From: Ignavibacteriales bacterium | Lineage (GTDB): Bacteria > Bacteroidota > Ignavibacteria > Ignavibacteriales > Melioribacteraceae | Length of the DNA: 64,000 nt | Assembly: GCA_021740915.1 (NCBI GenBank) | Contig: JAIOYW010000005.1 | Location: 186,001-250,000, forward strand | Direction of reading: 5' to 3' | In this document: one piece after another, positions 53,925-62,820 of the stretch | Layout of the letters: each line of letters opens with the position of its first letter | Position numbering within the stretch: the first letter of the stretch is position 1 | Notes under the pieces: model-generated | Database searches by the model: none | Told to the model about the DNA's origin: nothing | What the model saw: the letters and a program-made list of their open reading frames with translations, nothing else | Translations under genes and position numbers: made by a program

Positions 53925-54293
53925 ATGAATATAAAACCAATCAAAACCGAACAGGATTATGAAAAAGCTCTCAGGAGATTAGAGATAATATTTGATGCTT
54001 CACCAGAAACTCAGGAAGGAGATGAAGCAGAAATTTTATCTATGCTGATTGAAAATTATGAAAATCAATACTATCCCATTAATGCCCCTGATCCGATTGA
54101 AGCTATAAAAATCAGAATGGAGGAAATGGATATTAAACAAAAGGATTTAATTGGGATAATTGGCGGAAAAAGCAGGGTTTCAGAAGTGTTGAATAAAAAG
54201 AAAAGTTTAACAGTAGAGATGATCAGAGAACTTGAAAAGAAACTCCATATATCTGCATCCATTTTAGTAGCCAATTACCAGTTGATGAAATAG
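53925..54293 (+). CDS. higA: HigA-family antitoxin with HTH domain
   Basis: 122 residues from the ATG at 53925 with GGAG upstream; a longer frame from 53895 overlaps higB and is less likely. N-terminal helical part (KPIKTEQDYEKALRRLE), central segment typical of HigA, and an XRE-type helix-turn-helix near the C-terminus (KDLIGIIGGKSRVSEVLNKK). It neutralises HigB and represses the operon. Confidence 0.9.
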   Translation: MNIKPIKTEQDYEKALRRLEIIFDASPETQEGDEAEILSMLIENYENQYYPINAPDPIEAIKIRMEEMDIKQKDLIGIIGGKSRVSEVLNKKKSLTVEMIRELEKKLHISASILVANYQLMK

Positions 54294-54334
54294 AAAGCAA
54301 TCCCGCTGCCTTAAGCATAATAATAGATATTTCC

Positions 54335-54423
54335 ATGCTAAGTTTGAGAGATACTTTTGAAGGAAAAGATAAGTTGAAAAAAAACTGAATGCAACAAATT
54401 TCAGGAGATAAAATGACAGATAT
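54335..54423 (+). repeat. Direct repeat, copy 2
   Basis: Second copy of the repeat at 53401-53490, downstream of HigBA. Here a short frame MLSLRDTFEGKDKLKKN can be read before a stop. With copy 1 it brackets the HigBA module and nothing else. Confidence 0.75.
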
Positions 54424-54530
54424 TTCTCTTAACATCCTGCGAAAGCTGAAAAATCCGTTAAACCTCCGGAATGGTTCGGTCATGATAAAAAATGCTCTTT
54501 TTTATAACATTACACAAAGGTGGGGGAAAA

Positions 54531-54980
54531 ATGAAAAATAAATATTACAGTTCTAATGCGTCCCTGCTAATTCCATTCTTTGTGTTTTCTTTAGTCTTTG
54601 TTTTTTTCAATTGTAATGAGAATATTATTTCTACAGAAGTAGAAAAACCTAAGACAAATCTCCCTGAGTTTTTAATTGAAGATGGCACTGAACTCGACAG
54701 CTCTTATTTTTCTCTGAGAGGATTAATAAAAAGTGAAGATACACTTGAGATACAGGCAACACGCTGGGGTATCATTGAGACCGGATTATTTTTAAATCAG
54801 AAAGATTTAGGTGATGAAATTCAATATGAGATTTTTGGGATGTGCGGCACAGTTTCATCCATAACCTGGAAAAAAGTCACTCTGAAATCATGGATTACAA
54901 GAGAAAGATTAAAAACCTTGAAGAAATTAAGCTGTACTAGGTTTATAGATACTATTTCATACACAATTCCGCCATTTTAG
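54531..54980 (+). CDS. Small lipoprotein, unknown function
   Basis: About 149 residues from the ATG at 54531, preceded by GGTGGGGGAAA. Signal peptide with a lipobox ending VFFNC, so probably lipid-anchored. The mature part is acidic at first and then has strand-like segments and a few cysteines (IFGMCGT, KLSCTRF). No known domain is recognised. It is alone on the plus strand at the end of the accessory island. Confidence 0.6.
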   Translation: MKNKYYSSNASLLIPFFVFSLVFVFFNCNENIISTEVEKPKTNLPEFLIEDGTELDSSYFSLRGLIKSEDTLEIQATRWGIIETGLFLNQKDLGDEIQYEIFGMCGTVSSITWKKVTLKSWITRERLKTLKKLSCTRFIDTISYTIPPF

Positions 54981-55282
54981 GGACTACATTTCCCTGGGGG
55001 AGAAGCCCGCCCATATTCAGATTATTTGAAGGTGGCTCGTGATAACCTGAAAAACGGGTAAACGACAAAAGAGTAGAGCCAAAGAAAATGTACAAGCCCG
55101 CGACAGCTTGTCTCCGGCGCAGTAACCTTGACCCGAAGGTTAAGGTCAATACCCTTCCATTTGGTCCATATCTTCTGTAAGCAGACTTGCAGTAATAATA
55201 CTATCCCGCAAAGACGCGGAGGCGCGAAGTCAAGGATTAATGATCCCCTCCCTGCGCCCCGTCGGTGTTGTTTCCTTTGGCA
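54981..55282. other. Intergenic region at the island's right edge
   Basis: Convergent spacer between the lipoprotein gene and the CotH gene. It contains a 9-bp hairpin with a CGAA loop (55125-55133 with 55138-55146, one G-T pair). It is more GC-rich than the rest of the island. No gene is seen. Confidence 0.4.
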
Positions 55283-57568
55283 TCACTTCAATAAAATCAT
55301 CTTCTTTGTCTGCGAATAATTTCCCGCTTCTAAACGATAAAAATACATTCCCGACGATAATTCACCAGTGTTAAAATTTACCTCAAATATGCCGGCGTTT
55401 TTGTATCCGTCAATGAGCGTTGCAATTTCTTTACCCAGGAGATCATAAACTTTTAAAGTAACTTTGGAAGCGAATGGAAGCTGAAAAGAAATACTCGTCG
55501 AAGGATTGAAAGGATTAGGATAATTCTGACTCAGATTATATTCTGTAATTGCTGATAATTCATTCCCCGTCCCGCTCGGAGGAGTATTAGAAATTCCACG
55601 TGTGATTGTGTCCAATGTCTGCCACTCGCCCCCATCGGGCATTCTTCCATAAGACTGCAGGAGATCAAGAGCCGGGAAGGTAACCGAATCTATAACAAAA
55701 CCCGTAGTATTTTCAAACCAGACTTGCTCACCTGAGCTTGAAAGTCCAAAGCCGCCTGCACTCTCATCATCCGTAAATATAACAAAATACCCTTTCGGTT
55801 CAATTATCGAACCTGACGGCAATTCCTTTTTGGGTTTAGTACCGCTCAAACCGCCTGTATCATATATTTTGTAACCGCTCAAATCAACAGAAGAAGAAGA
55901 CGTATTATAAATCTCTATAAAATCCGGATTTTCAGTTGTGCCCCTTGAAAAAATTTCATTCATCACAACATCGCTTTCAACTGCGGTATTTATAACTATA
56001 GTGTAAAATTCATGTTCTGCTCTTACGGGTGAAAACATCCCGGCATTGTTGTTTTCTGCGTATATATAATATTCTATGACTGAATTGTCTGCGAACACAG
56101 AAGCCCCGTAAGTATTGTCGCCGGCATCGCCGTCACCGTGCGCGCCGTCATCAAACATCGGCACCCTTGTGAACCTGCTCTCTGAATCGTCTCTGTACCC
56201 CAGGAATACCGCATCAGTATTCGTATTAATTACATCAGCAGTAATAAAAAATGACGTGTTTACCTGCGGGAGAGTATCACTTGCAATAATATTCGTAATT
56301 GTTGGTTTTGTATTGGTAAAGTCGCTTAGTGCCGAGAGATAATTAACTCTGCCGTTCATCAGCGTTGTAATTCCGGGGCTGTTATCCATCCCTGCCCCGA
56401 CATCTGAGGTAAGATTACTCTGAAACTGTGCGTAGGAATAAAATTTGTTAGGATCAGCCTGAACTGCTGCTGCAATAATCGGCTGGATTGATTGCGCAAG
56501 GATATAATAACTGTTGTTGGAAAAATTCTCGGAAAGCATCGTCTGCATATGAGCCAGGTACATTTTTTTATATCTCGGAACTGAGAGCAGCTTTTGAATT
56601 AAAGGCCAGTTTGTATCACCGGAATGCAGAAGGTGGGTCATCTGACTTTTTGCCGCTGTATTCGGTAAAAATATTGTCCCTGTCTGACTGAATCGCCCGA
56701 ACGATTCATTGAAATCCCAGAGGATACAACTAAAGCGTCCTGTATTATCCTTATATAAATAATAATTCTGTGCAAAACCTCCAATGTAACTATCCAGATT
56801 GACTAACAGATTATCAAAAGCTAACATCCAGAGAGCTCTGTCAACGTCCAATACGTCTTCAATTCCATTAATATTGTTTTTCAGCGTGTTTGTTAAATTG
56901 ATTAAATCACTCCAGCCATAATCTGATTTCAGTTCATACGCCGCATAGTAACTGGCGCTATCGTTACCAAGATAAACCAGATTTGGTAAAGCCGTGCTTC
57001 CTGGTCCCGCTCCAGCGATAGGATTGCATTTGAAAAAGGAATTATCCTTCGAATTAAAATTCTTCTTCAGAAAGGTTTTACCGACTGACTCAGAACTTAC
57101 ATACAATCCGAGTAAATTTCCGTTCACATAAACATTTGCATAATTCGATAATGATGCAAACATATACTGACGAAGAATCGAATAAGAAAGCACTTCCCTC
57201 AGGAATGAAGGATCTTTTGCAACATTGCTGAGCTTAATATCCTTATATCCCTGATAATCCTGCTCCTTGTAAGTGTCCAGTTCAATATGGAAAGGATTTT
57301 TGATATAACCCGGATTATAAGTGCTGTTGCCTTTGTATTTCACACCTACACTGTCATATTGTGATCCATTGATTGTCACACTCTGCGCCATTATGTAGCC
57401 ATCGCTTCCAGCTTTTGCTGTATCAAGCATATAATCCCAATTACTCTGAGAAAAAGTAATTTCTATTGTCTGAATCGTGCTTAAGTCATAAAAGGACTGT
57501 GCAAATGAGCTGAATGTAAGCAGCAGCGAGCAGATCAGTATGGTGAGCAGATAAGATTTTTTTTTCAT
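55283..57568 (-). CDS. CotH-type protein with lamin-tail domain and T9SS sorting domain
   Basis: 761 residues. Signal peptide (about 1-23, ending FAQ). CotH kinase-like domain (about 30-400, with KNPFHIELDTY, DIKLSNVAKDPSFLREVLSY and the metal/catalytic segment CILWDFNESFG). A beta-sandwich region follows, then a lamin-tail domain (about 530-650, with VVMNEIFSRG, PDFIEIYNTSSSSVDLSGYKI). The T9SS C-terminal domain (NYPNPFNPSTSISFQL) closes it. CotH of Bacillus spores is a protein kinase; whether this secreted form phosphorylates is unknown. Confidence 0.88.
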   Translation of the reverse strand: MKKKSYLLTILICSLLLTFSSFAQSFYDLSTIQTIEITFSQSNWDYMLDTAKAGSDGYIMAQSVTINGSQYDSVGVKYKGNSTYNPGYIKNPFHIELDTYKEQDYQGYKDIKLSNVAKDPSFLREVLSYSILRQYMFASLSNYANVYVNGNLLGLYVSSESVGKTFLKKNFNSKDNSFFKCNPIAGAGPGSTALPNLVYLGNDSASYYAAYELKSDYGWSDLINLTNTLKNNINGIEDVLDVDRALWMLAFDNLLVNLDSYIGGFAQNYYLYKDNTGRFSCILWDFNESFGRFSQTGTIFLPNTAAKSQMTHLLHSGDTNWPLIQKLLSVPRYKKMYLAHMQTMLSENFSNNSYYILAQSIQPIIAAAVQADPNKFYSYAQFQSNLTSDVGAGMDNSPGITTLMNGRVNYLSALSDFTNTKPTITNIIASDTLPQVNTSFFITADVINTNTDAVFLGYRDDSESRFTRVPMFDDGAHGDGDAGDNTYGASVFADNSVIEYYIYAENNNAGMFSPVRAEHEFYTIVINTAVESDVVMNEIFSRGTTENPDFIEIYNTSSSSVDLSGYKIYDTGGLSGTKPKKELPSGSIIEPKGYFVIFTDDESAGGFGLSSSGEQVWFENTTGFVIDSVTFPALDLLQSYGRMPDGGEWQTLDTITRGISNTPPSGTGNELSAITEYNLSQNYPNPFNPSTSISFQLPFASKVTLKVYDLLGKEIATLIDGYKNAGIFEVNFNTGELSSGMYFYRLEAGNYSQTKKMILLK

Positions 57569-57953
57569 TTTTCCCTAAGTTCATTTATTTTCTTATAAAA
57601 ATTTAATTAACCAGCCTGCATAATAAACATTGAAACCATAAATATGTCTGAGAATTCGTTAATACCACAACCTCATACAGGACATAATTATTCCTTGCCT
57701 GTCATGCCTATGATACTTTGACGACAATAGCTGAAAAATCCTGCGCCTGAAAGGAAAATAAATCAATATTATTTTTGTTATAAAAATAAAAATTCTAAAT
57801 AAACCATCCGGAGAGCTAATACGGGATGATTTAAGCCTTATTTGTGCAGATTTGAATGGAAATTCAAAAAGATCATTAGTAAATCAGAAGTGAAGAAAGT
57901 TACTCAGATTCCCTGGTACGGGTTATTAAATTGTTGGCTGATAAATCAAAAGA
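57569..57953. other. 385-base intergenic region
   Basis: AT-rich spacer between the CotH gene and the phoR-like gene, both on the minus strand. TAGGGAAAA before the CotH start can serve as ribosome binding site. No terminator or repeat is clear. Confidence 0.4.
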
Positions 57954-59003
57954 TTATTTTTTTAGAGTAAATGAAAACGTACTTCCCCCGCCCCATTTGC
58001 TTTCAACAATTACTTTTGAACCATGTGCCTCAACTATATGCTTAACTATTGCAAGTCCAAGACCTGTTCCGCCGACTGCTCTTGACCGGTCTTTATCCAC
58101 TCTGTAAAATCTCTCAAAAACACGGGTCAGGTCTTTTTCGGGAATTCCAATACCAGTATCCTTTACGAAAATCCGGCATAATTTGTTTTCTTCGGACACA
58201 TAAATCTCTACTTCGCCTTTTTCTGTGTATTTAATAGCATTTTGAATGAGGTTTCCAATAGCCTGCCTTATCCTTGTCTGATCTCCAAAAACCTGAAGAT
58301 TGGGCCTGATTTCCTTTAGAACAAGATTCAGGTTTTTCTTCTGAGCTCCCATCTGATATTCTGACACAAGATTTTCGAGGAACTCGGCTAACGGGAAATA
58401 GCGGAAACTCAAACGCATCTGTCCGGATTCAATCATCGATATATCAATAAGATCATTTAGCAGATTGTTCAGGTTCTGTGTGTGAATATTCGCCTTTACA
58501 AGAAAGCTCCTGTTCACATTCCTGTCGTTTATCGCTCCGCTGAGTAATGTTTCCAGATAGCCCTGGATTGCAAATATGGGTGTCCGGAGCTCATGGGAAA
58601 CATTCCCAAGGAATTCTGTCCTTATTTGTTCTAGTTTTTTGAGATTTTCAATATCATTCTGAGTCCTGAGAAAAAGAGTTTTTATCTCACCCTCAATTTC
58701 AATCAATTCAGGAGGCAGTTTAATTTCATCGGCAGACTGATACTTATTGTTCCGGATATTATAAATCAGATCACTTATAACACCTGTGTCTTTTAGTCTT
58801 TTTTCTCCAAGGCGGGATAGGATATAAATTATTGTGAAGATCAGAAGAAAAAGAATAAATAAGAATTGTGCGAAACTGATAACGGAAAAAACTATCATCA
58901 GGAGAAGAAATACTCCTGCGGGCAGAAAAAAATCACGGTAATAAGGTCTTGCAGCCCGAAGATTTTTTAGAAACTTAGCCGGGGATTCTGAAGCGATACC
59001 CAA
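57954..59003 (-). CDS. PhoR-type sensor histidine kinase
   Basis: 349 residues. Two closely spaced membrane helices (about 28-47 and 48-65) with almost no periplasmic domain, a linker, HisKA with the phospho-His in GNVSHELRTPIFAI, and a HATPase domain with N box (IGNLIQNAIKY), G1 (VKDTGIGIPE) and GGTGLGLAIVKH. The gene starts inside the response regulator gene (29-base overlap), so they form one pair. The missing periplasmic domain suggests sensing through the membrane or a partner protein. Confidence 0.92.
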   Translation of the reverse strand: MGIASESPAKFLKNLRAARPYYRDFFLPAGVFLLLMIVFSVISFAQFLFILFLLIFTIIYILSRLGEKRLKDTGVISDLIYNIRNNKYQSADEIKLPPELIEIEGEIKTLFLRTQNDIENLKKLEQIRTEFLGNVSHELRTPIFAIQGYLETLLSGAINDRNVNRSFLVKANIHTQNLNNLLNDLIDISMIESGQMRLSFRYFPLAEFLENLVSEYQMGAQKKNLNLVLKEIRPNLQVFGDQTRIRQAIGNLIQNAIKYTEKGEVEIYVSEENKLCRIFVKDTGIGIPEKDLTRVFERFYRVDKDRSRAVGGTGLGLAIVKHIVEAHGSKVIVESKWGGGSTFSFTLKK

Positions 59004-59664
59004 CTCCCTTGATAGTTTCGATCAATTCAGCGTGCTTTCCTAATTTTTCACGGATTTTTCTTATATGAACGTCCACAGTTCTTTCAACCACAAAAATATC
59101 TGTACCCCAGATATCGCTAAGGAGCCGGTCTCTTGAAAAAACTTTTCCGGGATGTGCTGCGAGGTAAGCCAGAATCTCGAATTCCTTCCTCGGGAATTGT
59201 AATGTTTCGTTATCAACAATAATCTTATACTGCTCCCTGTCAATAACTATTGGACCGGCAGCAATAATTTCTTCCTTTGTACCCGGAACACCCGTTTCCC
59301 TCTTTCTGAGATTCGCTTTGATATGTGCGATGATTTTCGCCGGGGAAACAGGTTTTTGAATGAAGGCATCGGCTCCGATATTTAGTCCGTGCACCTCAAA
59401 ATTTTCTCCGGATTTTGCGGTCAGAAGTATCACAGGGATATTCTCGAGACTCTTATTCTTTCGGATCTTCGTCAGAACCTCATAACCGTCTGCTCCCGGC
59501 ATCATTACATCAAGAACAATAAGATCCGGCTTCTGTTCTGCCATCTTTAAGGCTTGATTGCCGTCAAAAGCAGTCAGGACATCGAAGCCTTCTTTAAGCA
59601 GATTATATTCAAGAAATTCAACGATATCCTTCTCATCGTCAACCAGTAGTATTTTGTGTTTCAT
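58975..59664 (-). CDS. PhoB/OmpR-type response regulator
   Basis: 229 residues. Receiver domain (about 1-118) with acidic pair DDE, phospho-Asp in LIVLDVMMPGADG, threonine/serine in LLTAKS and the later lysine in QKPVSP. A winged-helix DNA-binding domain follows (about 130-229) with EFEILAYLAAHPGKVFSRD and RTVDVHIRKIREKLG. It overlaps the kinase gene downstream by 29 bases and the oxidoreductase gene upstream by 26 bases. Confidence 0.95.
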   Translation of the reverse strand: MKHKILLVDDEKDIVEFLEYNLLKEGFDVLTAFDGNQALKMAEQKPDLIVLDVMMPGADGYEVLTKIRKNKSLENIPVILLTAKSGENFEVHGLNIGADAFIQKPVSPAKIIAHIKANLRKRETGVPGTKEEIIAAGPIVIDREQYKIIVDNETLQFPRKEFEILAYLAAHPGKVFSRDRLLSDIWGTDIFVVERTVDVHIRKIREKLGKHAELIETIKGVGYRFRIPG

Positions 59665-60670
59665 ATTGCCTCATCTTTACTTCAGTTTTACTCTCGGCTG
59701 ATTCATAAATAGCTTCGAGCAGCTTCATTCGCATGAGGGCCTCGTCAAGCGATGAAACAAGTGGATTTATCCCCTTAACAACCCCAATAAAGTAATTCAG
59801 CTCATTTTCAAAAGATTTCTGAAAATAATTTGTGCTTCCTGTAAGTTTAGCTGGTGTATAGTCAATTTTTGCGGAACCCGATCGCTTATACGCTCTGAGC
59901 GGATTGAGATGTGCAGTTCCTTCAGTACCGAAAAAAGTGAGATCGAGCGAATCCTGTTCTGAATGGAAAGACCAGCTTATTTCAAAAGTCATCACCTGGT
60001 TATCCTCAAAACGGATAAGCCCGACTGCAGAATCTTCAACACTTCCGGTGCGGTGTTTATAACTCTGTACCGAAACTGATTCAACCTTTTTATACCCTGT
60101 AAGCCACATTCCAAGATCAAGAATTCCTATTCCGAGGTCAATTATTACCCCGCCGCCGGAATCACTTTTCTTCAAAAACCATTTTTCCGGACTGCTCTGC
60201 TTTTTCAGCCAATTTCCCTTGATGTAAAAAATCTTTCCGAGCTCTCCCGAACTAAGAATACTTTTTAGGAGCATTGAATCCGGCCTGAACCTGAGGTTCA
60301 TACCCACCATTATTTTTACATCCATCCGCTGGGCTTTTTCATAAATTACCTTTGCCTGGCGATAGGTGGTTGCCACAGGTTTCTCTATAAGCAGGGGCTT
60401 TTTGAAGTCTATGCAATAGAGAGCAATATCAGGATGAGTGTAAGTCGGAGTGGAAATAATAACCGCATCAAGATCGGTATTTTCCATCATGTCTTCATAT
60501 CTCTCAAACCGGTTTTTTACACCAAATTTATCTGCAATATTATTGAGCCTCGATTTTTCGGTATCGCATACTGAATGAAGATTTACCCCGGGCATTTTTG
60601 ATATAACCGGCAGATGGATAAGCTGCGCTAATCCGCCAAGACCAATTATTCCGATATTCACTTTTTGCAT
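59639..60670 (-). CDS. Gfo/Idh/MocA-family oxidoreductase
   Basis: 343 residues. N-terminal Rossmann domain with IGIIGLGGLAQLIHLP, the LLIEKPVATT motif carrying the catalytic-region lysine (about 93-102), and a C-terminal domain with GGGVIIDLGIGILDLGMWLTG. The substrate is likely a sugar or cyclitol but is not predictable here. It begins at the last base of dxs and its end overlaps the response regulator gene. Confidence 0.9.
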   Translation of the reverse strand: MQKVNIGIIGLGGLAQLIHLPVISKMPGVNLHSVCDTEKSRLNNIADKFGVKNRFERYEDMMENTDLDAVIISTPTYTHPDIALYCIDFKKPLLIEKPVATTYRQAKVIYEKAQRMDVKIMVGMNLRFRPDSMLLKSILSSGELGKIFYIKGNWLKKQSSPEKWFLKKSDSGGGVIIDLGIGILDLGMWLTGYKKVESVSVQSYKHRTGSVEDSAVGLIRFEDNQVMTFEISWSFHSEQDSLDLTFFGTEGTAHLNPLRAYKRSGSAKIDYTPAKLTGSTNYFQKSFENELNYFIGVVKGINPLVSSLDEALMRMKLLEAIYESAESKTEVKMRQYETQNTTG

Positions 60671-62586
60671 CAGCCTGCCAGCTCCTTATGCAGCCTTGAT
60701 TTCCCGAGAAAATCTCTTATGTTCTGGGCAATACCCTCCGGATCAAGTTTTAATAACCTTAGTAATTCTGCCTGAGTCCCATGATCAATAAATTTATCAG
60801 GAATTCCAAGTCTGAGTATTTCAGATTTATGGTGTTTATCTATAAAATATTCACTCACCGCAGAACCGAATCCTCCCGGAAGTGAATTTTCCTCAATCGT
60901 AATAATGTGATCAAATTTTCCGGCAATTTCATCGAGGCAATCTTTGTCAAGCGGCTTTATAAAACGTGCATTGAACAATTCACATTTGATCCCCTCTGAT
61001 TCCAGAACTTTCACGGCTTTGTTTGCAGGAGAGACCATGCTCCCCACAGCTATCACAGCAGCATCCACACCAGAATTCAATTTTTCCATCTTACCGGTTT
61101 CATAAGCTATAAAATCAGACGATACTTCCACACCTAGCGCATTTCCGCGCGGATAACGAATTGCCACAGGACCATCAATATGATAAATAGCAGTAAAAAG
61201 CATATTTCTTAATTCATTCTCATTTTGTGGAGACATGATGGTCATATTTGGTATCATTCTGAGATATGTAAGGTCAAAAGTACCGTGATGAGTCGGGCCA
61301 TCAGCCCCGACAAGCCCAGCCCTGTCAAGAACGAAAACCACATGCAGTTTTTGGAGTGCCACATCATGAATTATCTGATCGAAACCTCTTTGCAGGAATG
61401 TGGAATAGATAGCAACCACAGGTATAATGCCCTCTGTTGCCATTCCGGCAGAAAAAGTTACCGCATGTTCTTCGGCAATACCAACGTCATAATAGTTTTC
61501 GGGATATGCCTTCTGAAGGTAATCCAATCCTGTCCCATCGGGCATTGCAGCTGTAATCCCTACAATCTTTTTATCCTTTTCAACGATATCTACAAGGGCT
61601 TCACCAAATATGCGGGTATAAGATACCGGAGAAGCTCCGCTTTTATGAGCCATTCCTGTTGTTTTATCGAAAGGCGTTGAAGCATGCAGTCTTTGTTTAT
61701 CCTTTTCAGCAGGTTTGTATCCCTTGCCTTTGGAAGTAAGTATATGCACGAGAATAGGACCATTGAATTTATTGACCTGCTCAAACAGTTTGACAAGCTG
61801 ATTCAGATTGTGACCATTAACTGGTCCAAAATACCTGAATCCTAAAGCCTCAAAAAGCATTCCCGGAGTAATAATAGACTTTATCCCGGATTCCACCCTT
61901 GCTGCAACTCGCCGGATACGGTCTCCGAAATTATCCATTTTGCCGGTCAGGTCCCAAACCGCTCCCTTAAATCTGTTGTATTCCGGATGCGATATCAATT
62001 CCGTAAAGTAGTTGGATATTTGCCAGACATTGTTAGGGGCAATTGACATGTTGTTATCGTTCAGAACAACAATTAAGTCGCTCTTTAAAATGCCGGAATT
62101 ATTAAGTCCCTCATAAGCCATTCCGCCTGTCATCGCGCCATCCCCGATAACAGCAACGGTTCTGGTGTTTTTCCCGGCTTTTTTTGCAGCGGTGGCTATA
62201 CCAAGAGCGGCAGATATGGAAGTTGAGGCATGTCCTGCGCCAAAACTGTCATATTCACTCTCGCTCCGTTTTAAGAATCCGCTGATCCCGCCAAATTGCC
62301 TGATTGTTTTTAATTCTTCTCGTCTGCCGGTGATAATTTTATGAGGGTAAGCCTGATGACCTGTATCCCAAACGATTTTATCCGCAGGAGTGTTAAAAAC
62401 TTTGTGAAGCGCAACTGTAAGTTCTACAGTTCCGAGCCCGCCGCCAAAATGTCCTCCGATTTCGGATATAACGTCAACCATATAGCTGCGTATTTCACCG
62501 CACAGTTCTTTAAGTTCATTTACTTCAAGATTCCGTAAATCCGCGGGAGAATTTATTTCCCTCAGATATTTATATTTATCGGACAT
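60670..62586 (-). CDS. dxs: 1-deoxy-D-xylulose-5-phosphate synthase
   Basis: First enzyme of the MEP isoprenoid pathway: pyruvate plus glyceraldehyde-3-phosphate to DXP with thiamine diphosphate. 638 residues. Seen: GGHFGGGLGTVELTVALH, DTGHQAYPHKIITGR, the ThDP motif GDGAMTGGMAYEGLNN (about 148-163), DIGIAEEH-like DVGIAEEHAVTF, and DRAGLVGADGPTHHGTFD. It lies 5 bases after xseB. Confidence 0.97.
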   Translation of the reverse strand: MSDKYKYLREINSPADLRNLEVNELKELCGEIRSYMVDVISEIGGHFGGGLGTVELTVALHKVFNTPADKIVWDTGHQAYPHKIITGRREELKTIRQFGGISGFLKRSESEYDSFGAGHASTSISAALGIATAAKKAGKNTRTVAVIGDGAMTGGMAYEGLNNSGILKSDLIVVLNDNNMSIAPNNVWQISNYFTELISHPEYNRFKGAVWDLTGKMDNFGDRIRRVAARVESGIKSIITPGMLFEALGFRYFGPVNGHNLNQLVKLFEQVNKFNGPILVHILTSKGKGYKPAEKDKQRLHASTPFDKTTGMAHKSGASPVSYTRIFGEALVDIVEKDKKIVGITAAMPDGTGLDYLQKAYPENYYDVGIAEEHAVTFSAGMATEGIIPVVAIYSTFLQRGFDQIIHDVALQKLHVVFVLDRAGLVGADGPTHHGTFDLTYLRMIPNMTIMSPQNENELRNMLFTAIYHIDGPVAIRYPRGNALGVEVSSDFIAYETGKMEKLNSGVDAAVIAVGSMVSPANKAVKVLESEGIKCELFNARFIKPLDKDCLDEIAGKFDHIITIEENSLPGGFGSAVSEYFIDKHHKSEILRLGIPDKFIDHGTQAELLRLLKLDPEGIAQNIRDFLGKSRLHKELAG

Positions 62587-62591
62587 TAAGG

Positions 62592-62816
62592 CTAATCTCC
62601 TTTTTCATCATTCTTATTAAAAATCTCCTCTATCCCTGAACGTAAATTAATCACCTTAAGTTCGGCTTCTTTCAATTTATTGTAACATTCTTTTGCTAAA
62701 ATTATGCCTTCTTCATAAAGATTGATCGATTCCTCAAGCCCCGTATTCTCGGCTGCAAGTTTTCCGGATATTTGTTCAAGTCTTCTCAACGAATCTTCGA
62801 ATGATTTTGCTTCCAT
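62592..62816 (-). CDS. xseB: Exodeoxyribonuclease VII small subunit
   Basis: About 74 residues from the ATG at 62816; a longer frame would overlap xseA. Two-helix small subunit with SFEDSLRRLEQISGKL and the conserved LEESINLYEEGIILAKEC. It starts 5 bases after the xseA stop and forms the exonuclease VII complex with it. Confidence 0.94.
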   Translation of the reverse strand: MEAKSFEDSLRRLEQISGKLAAENTGLEESINLYEEGIILAKECYNKLKEAELKVINLRSGIEEIFNKNDEKGD

Positions 62817-62820
62817 AATA

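Noticed and set aside
54406-54540. Coding piece with PPEWFGHDKK after repeat copy 2
   Set aside because: It can be read in one frame only for a short stretch, with stops on both sides; too short to assign.
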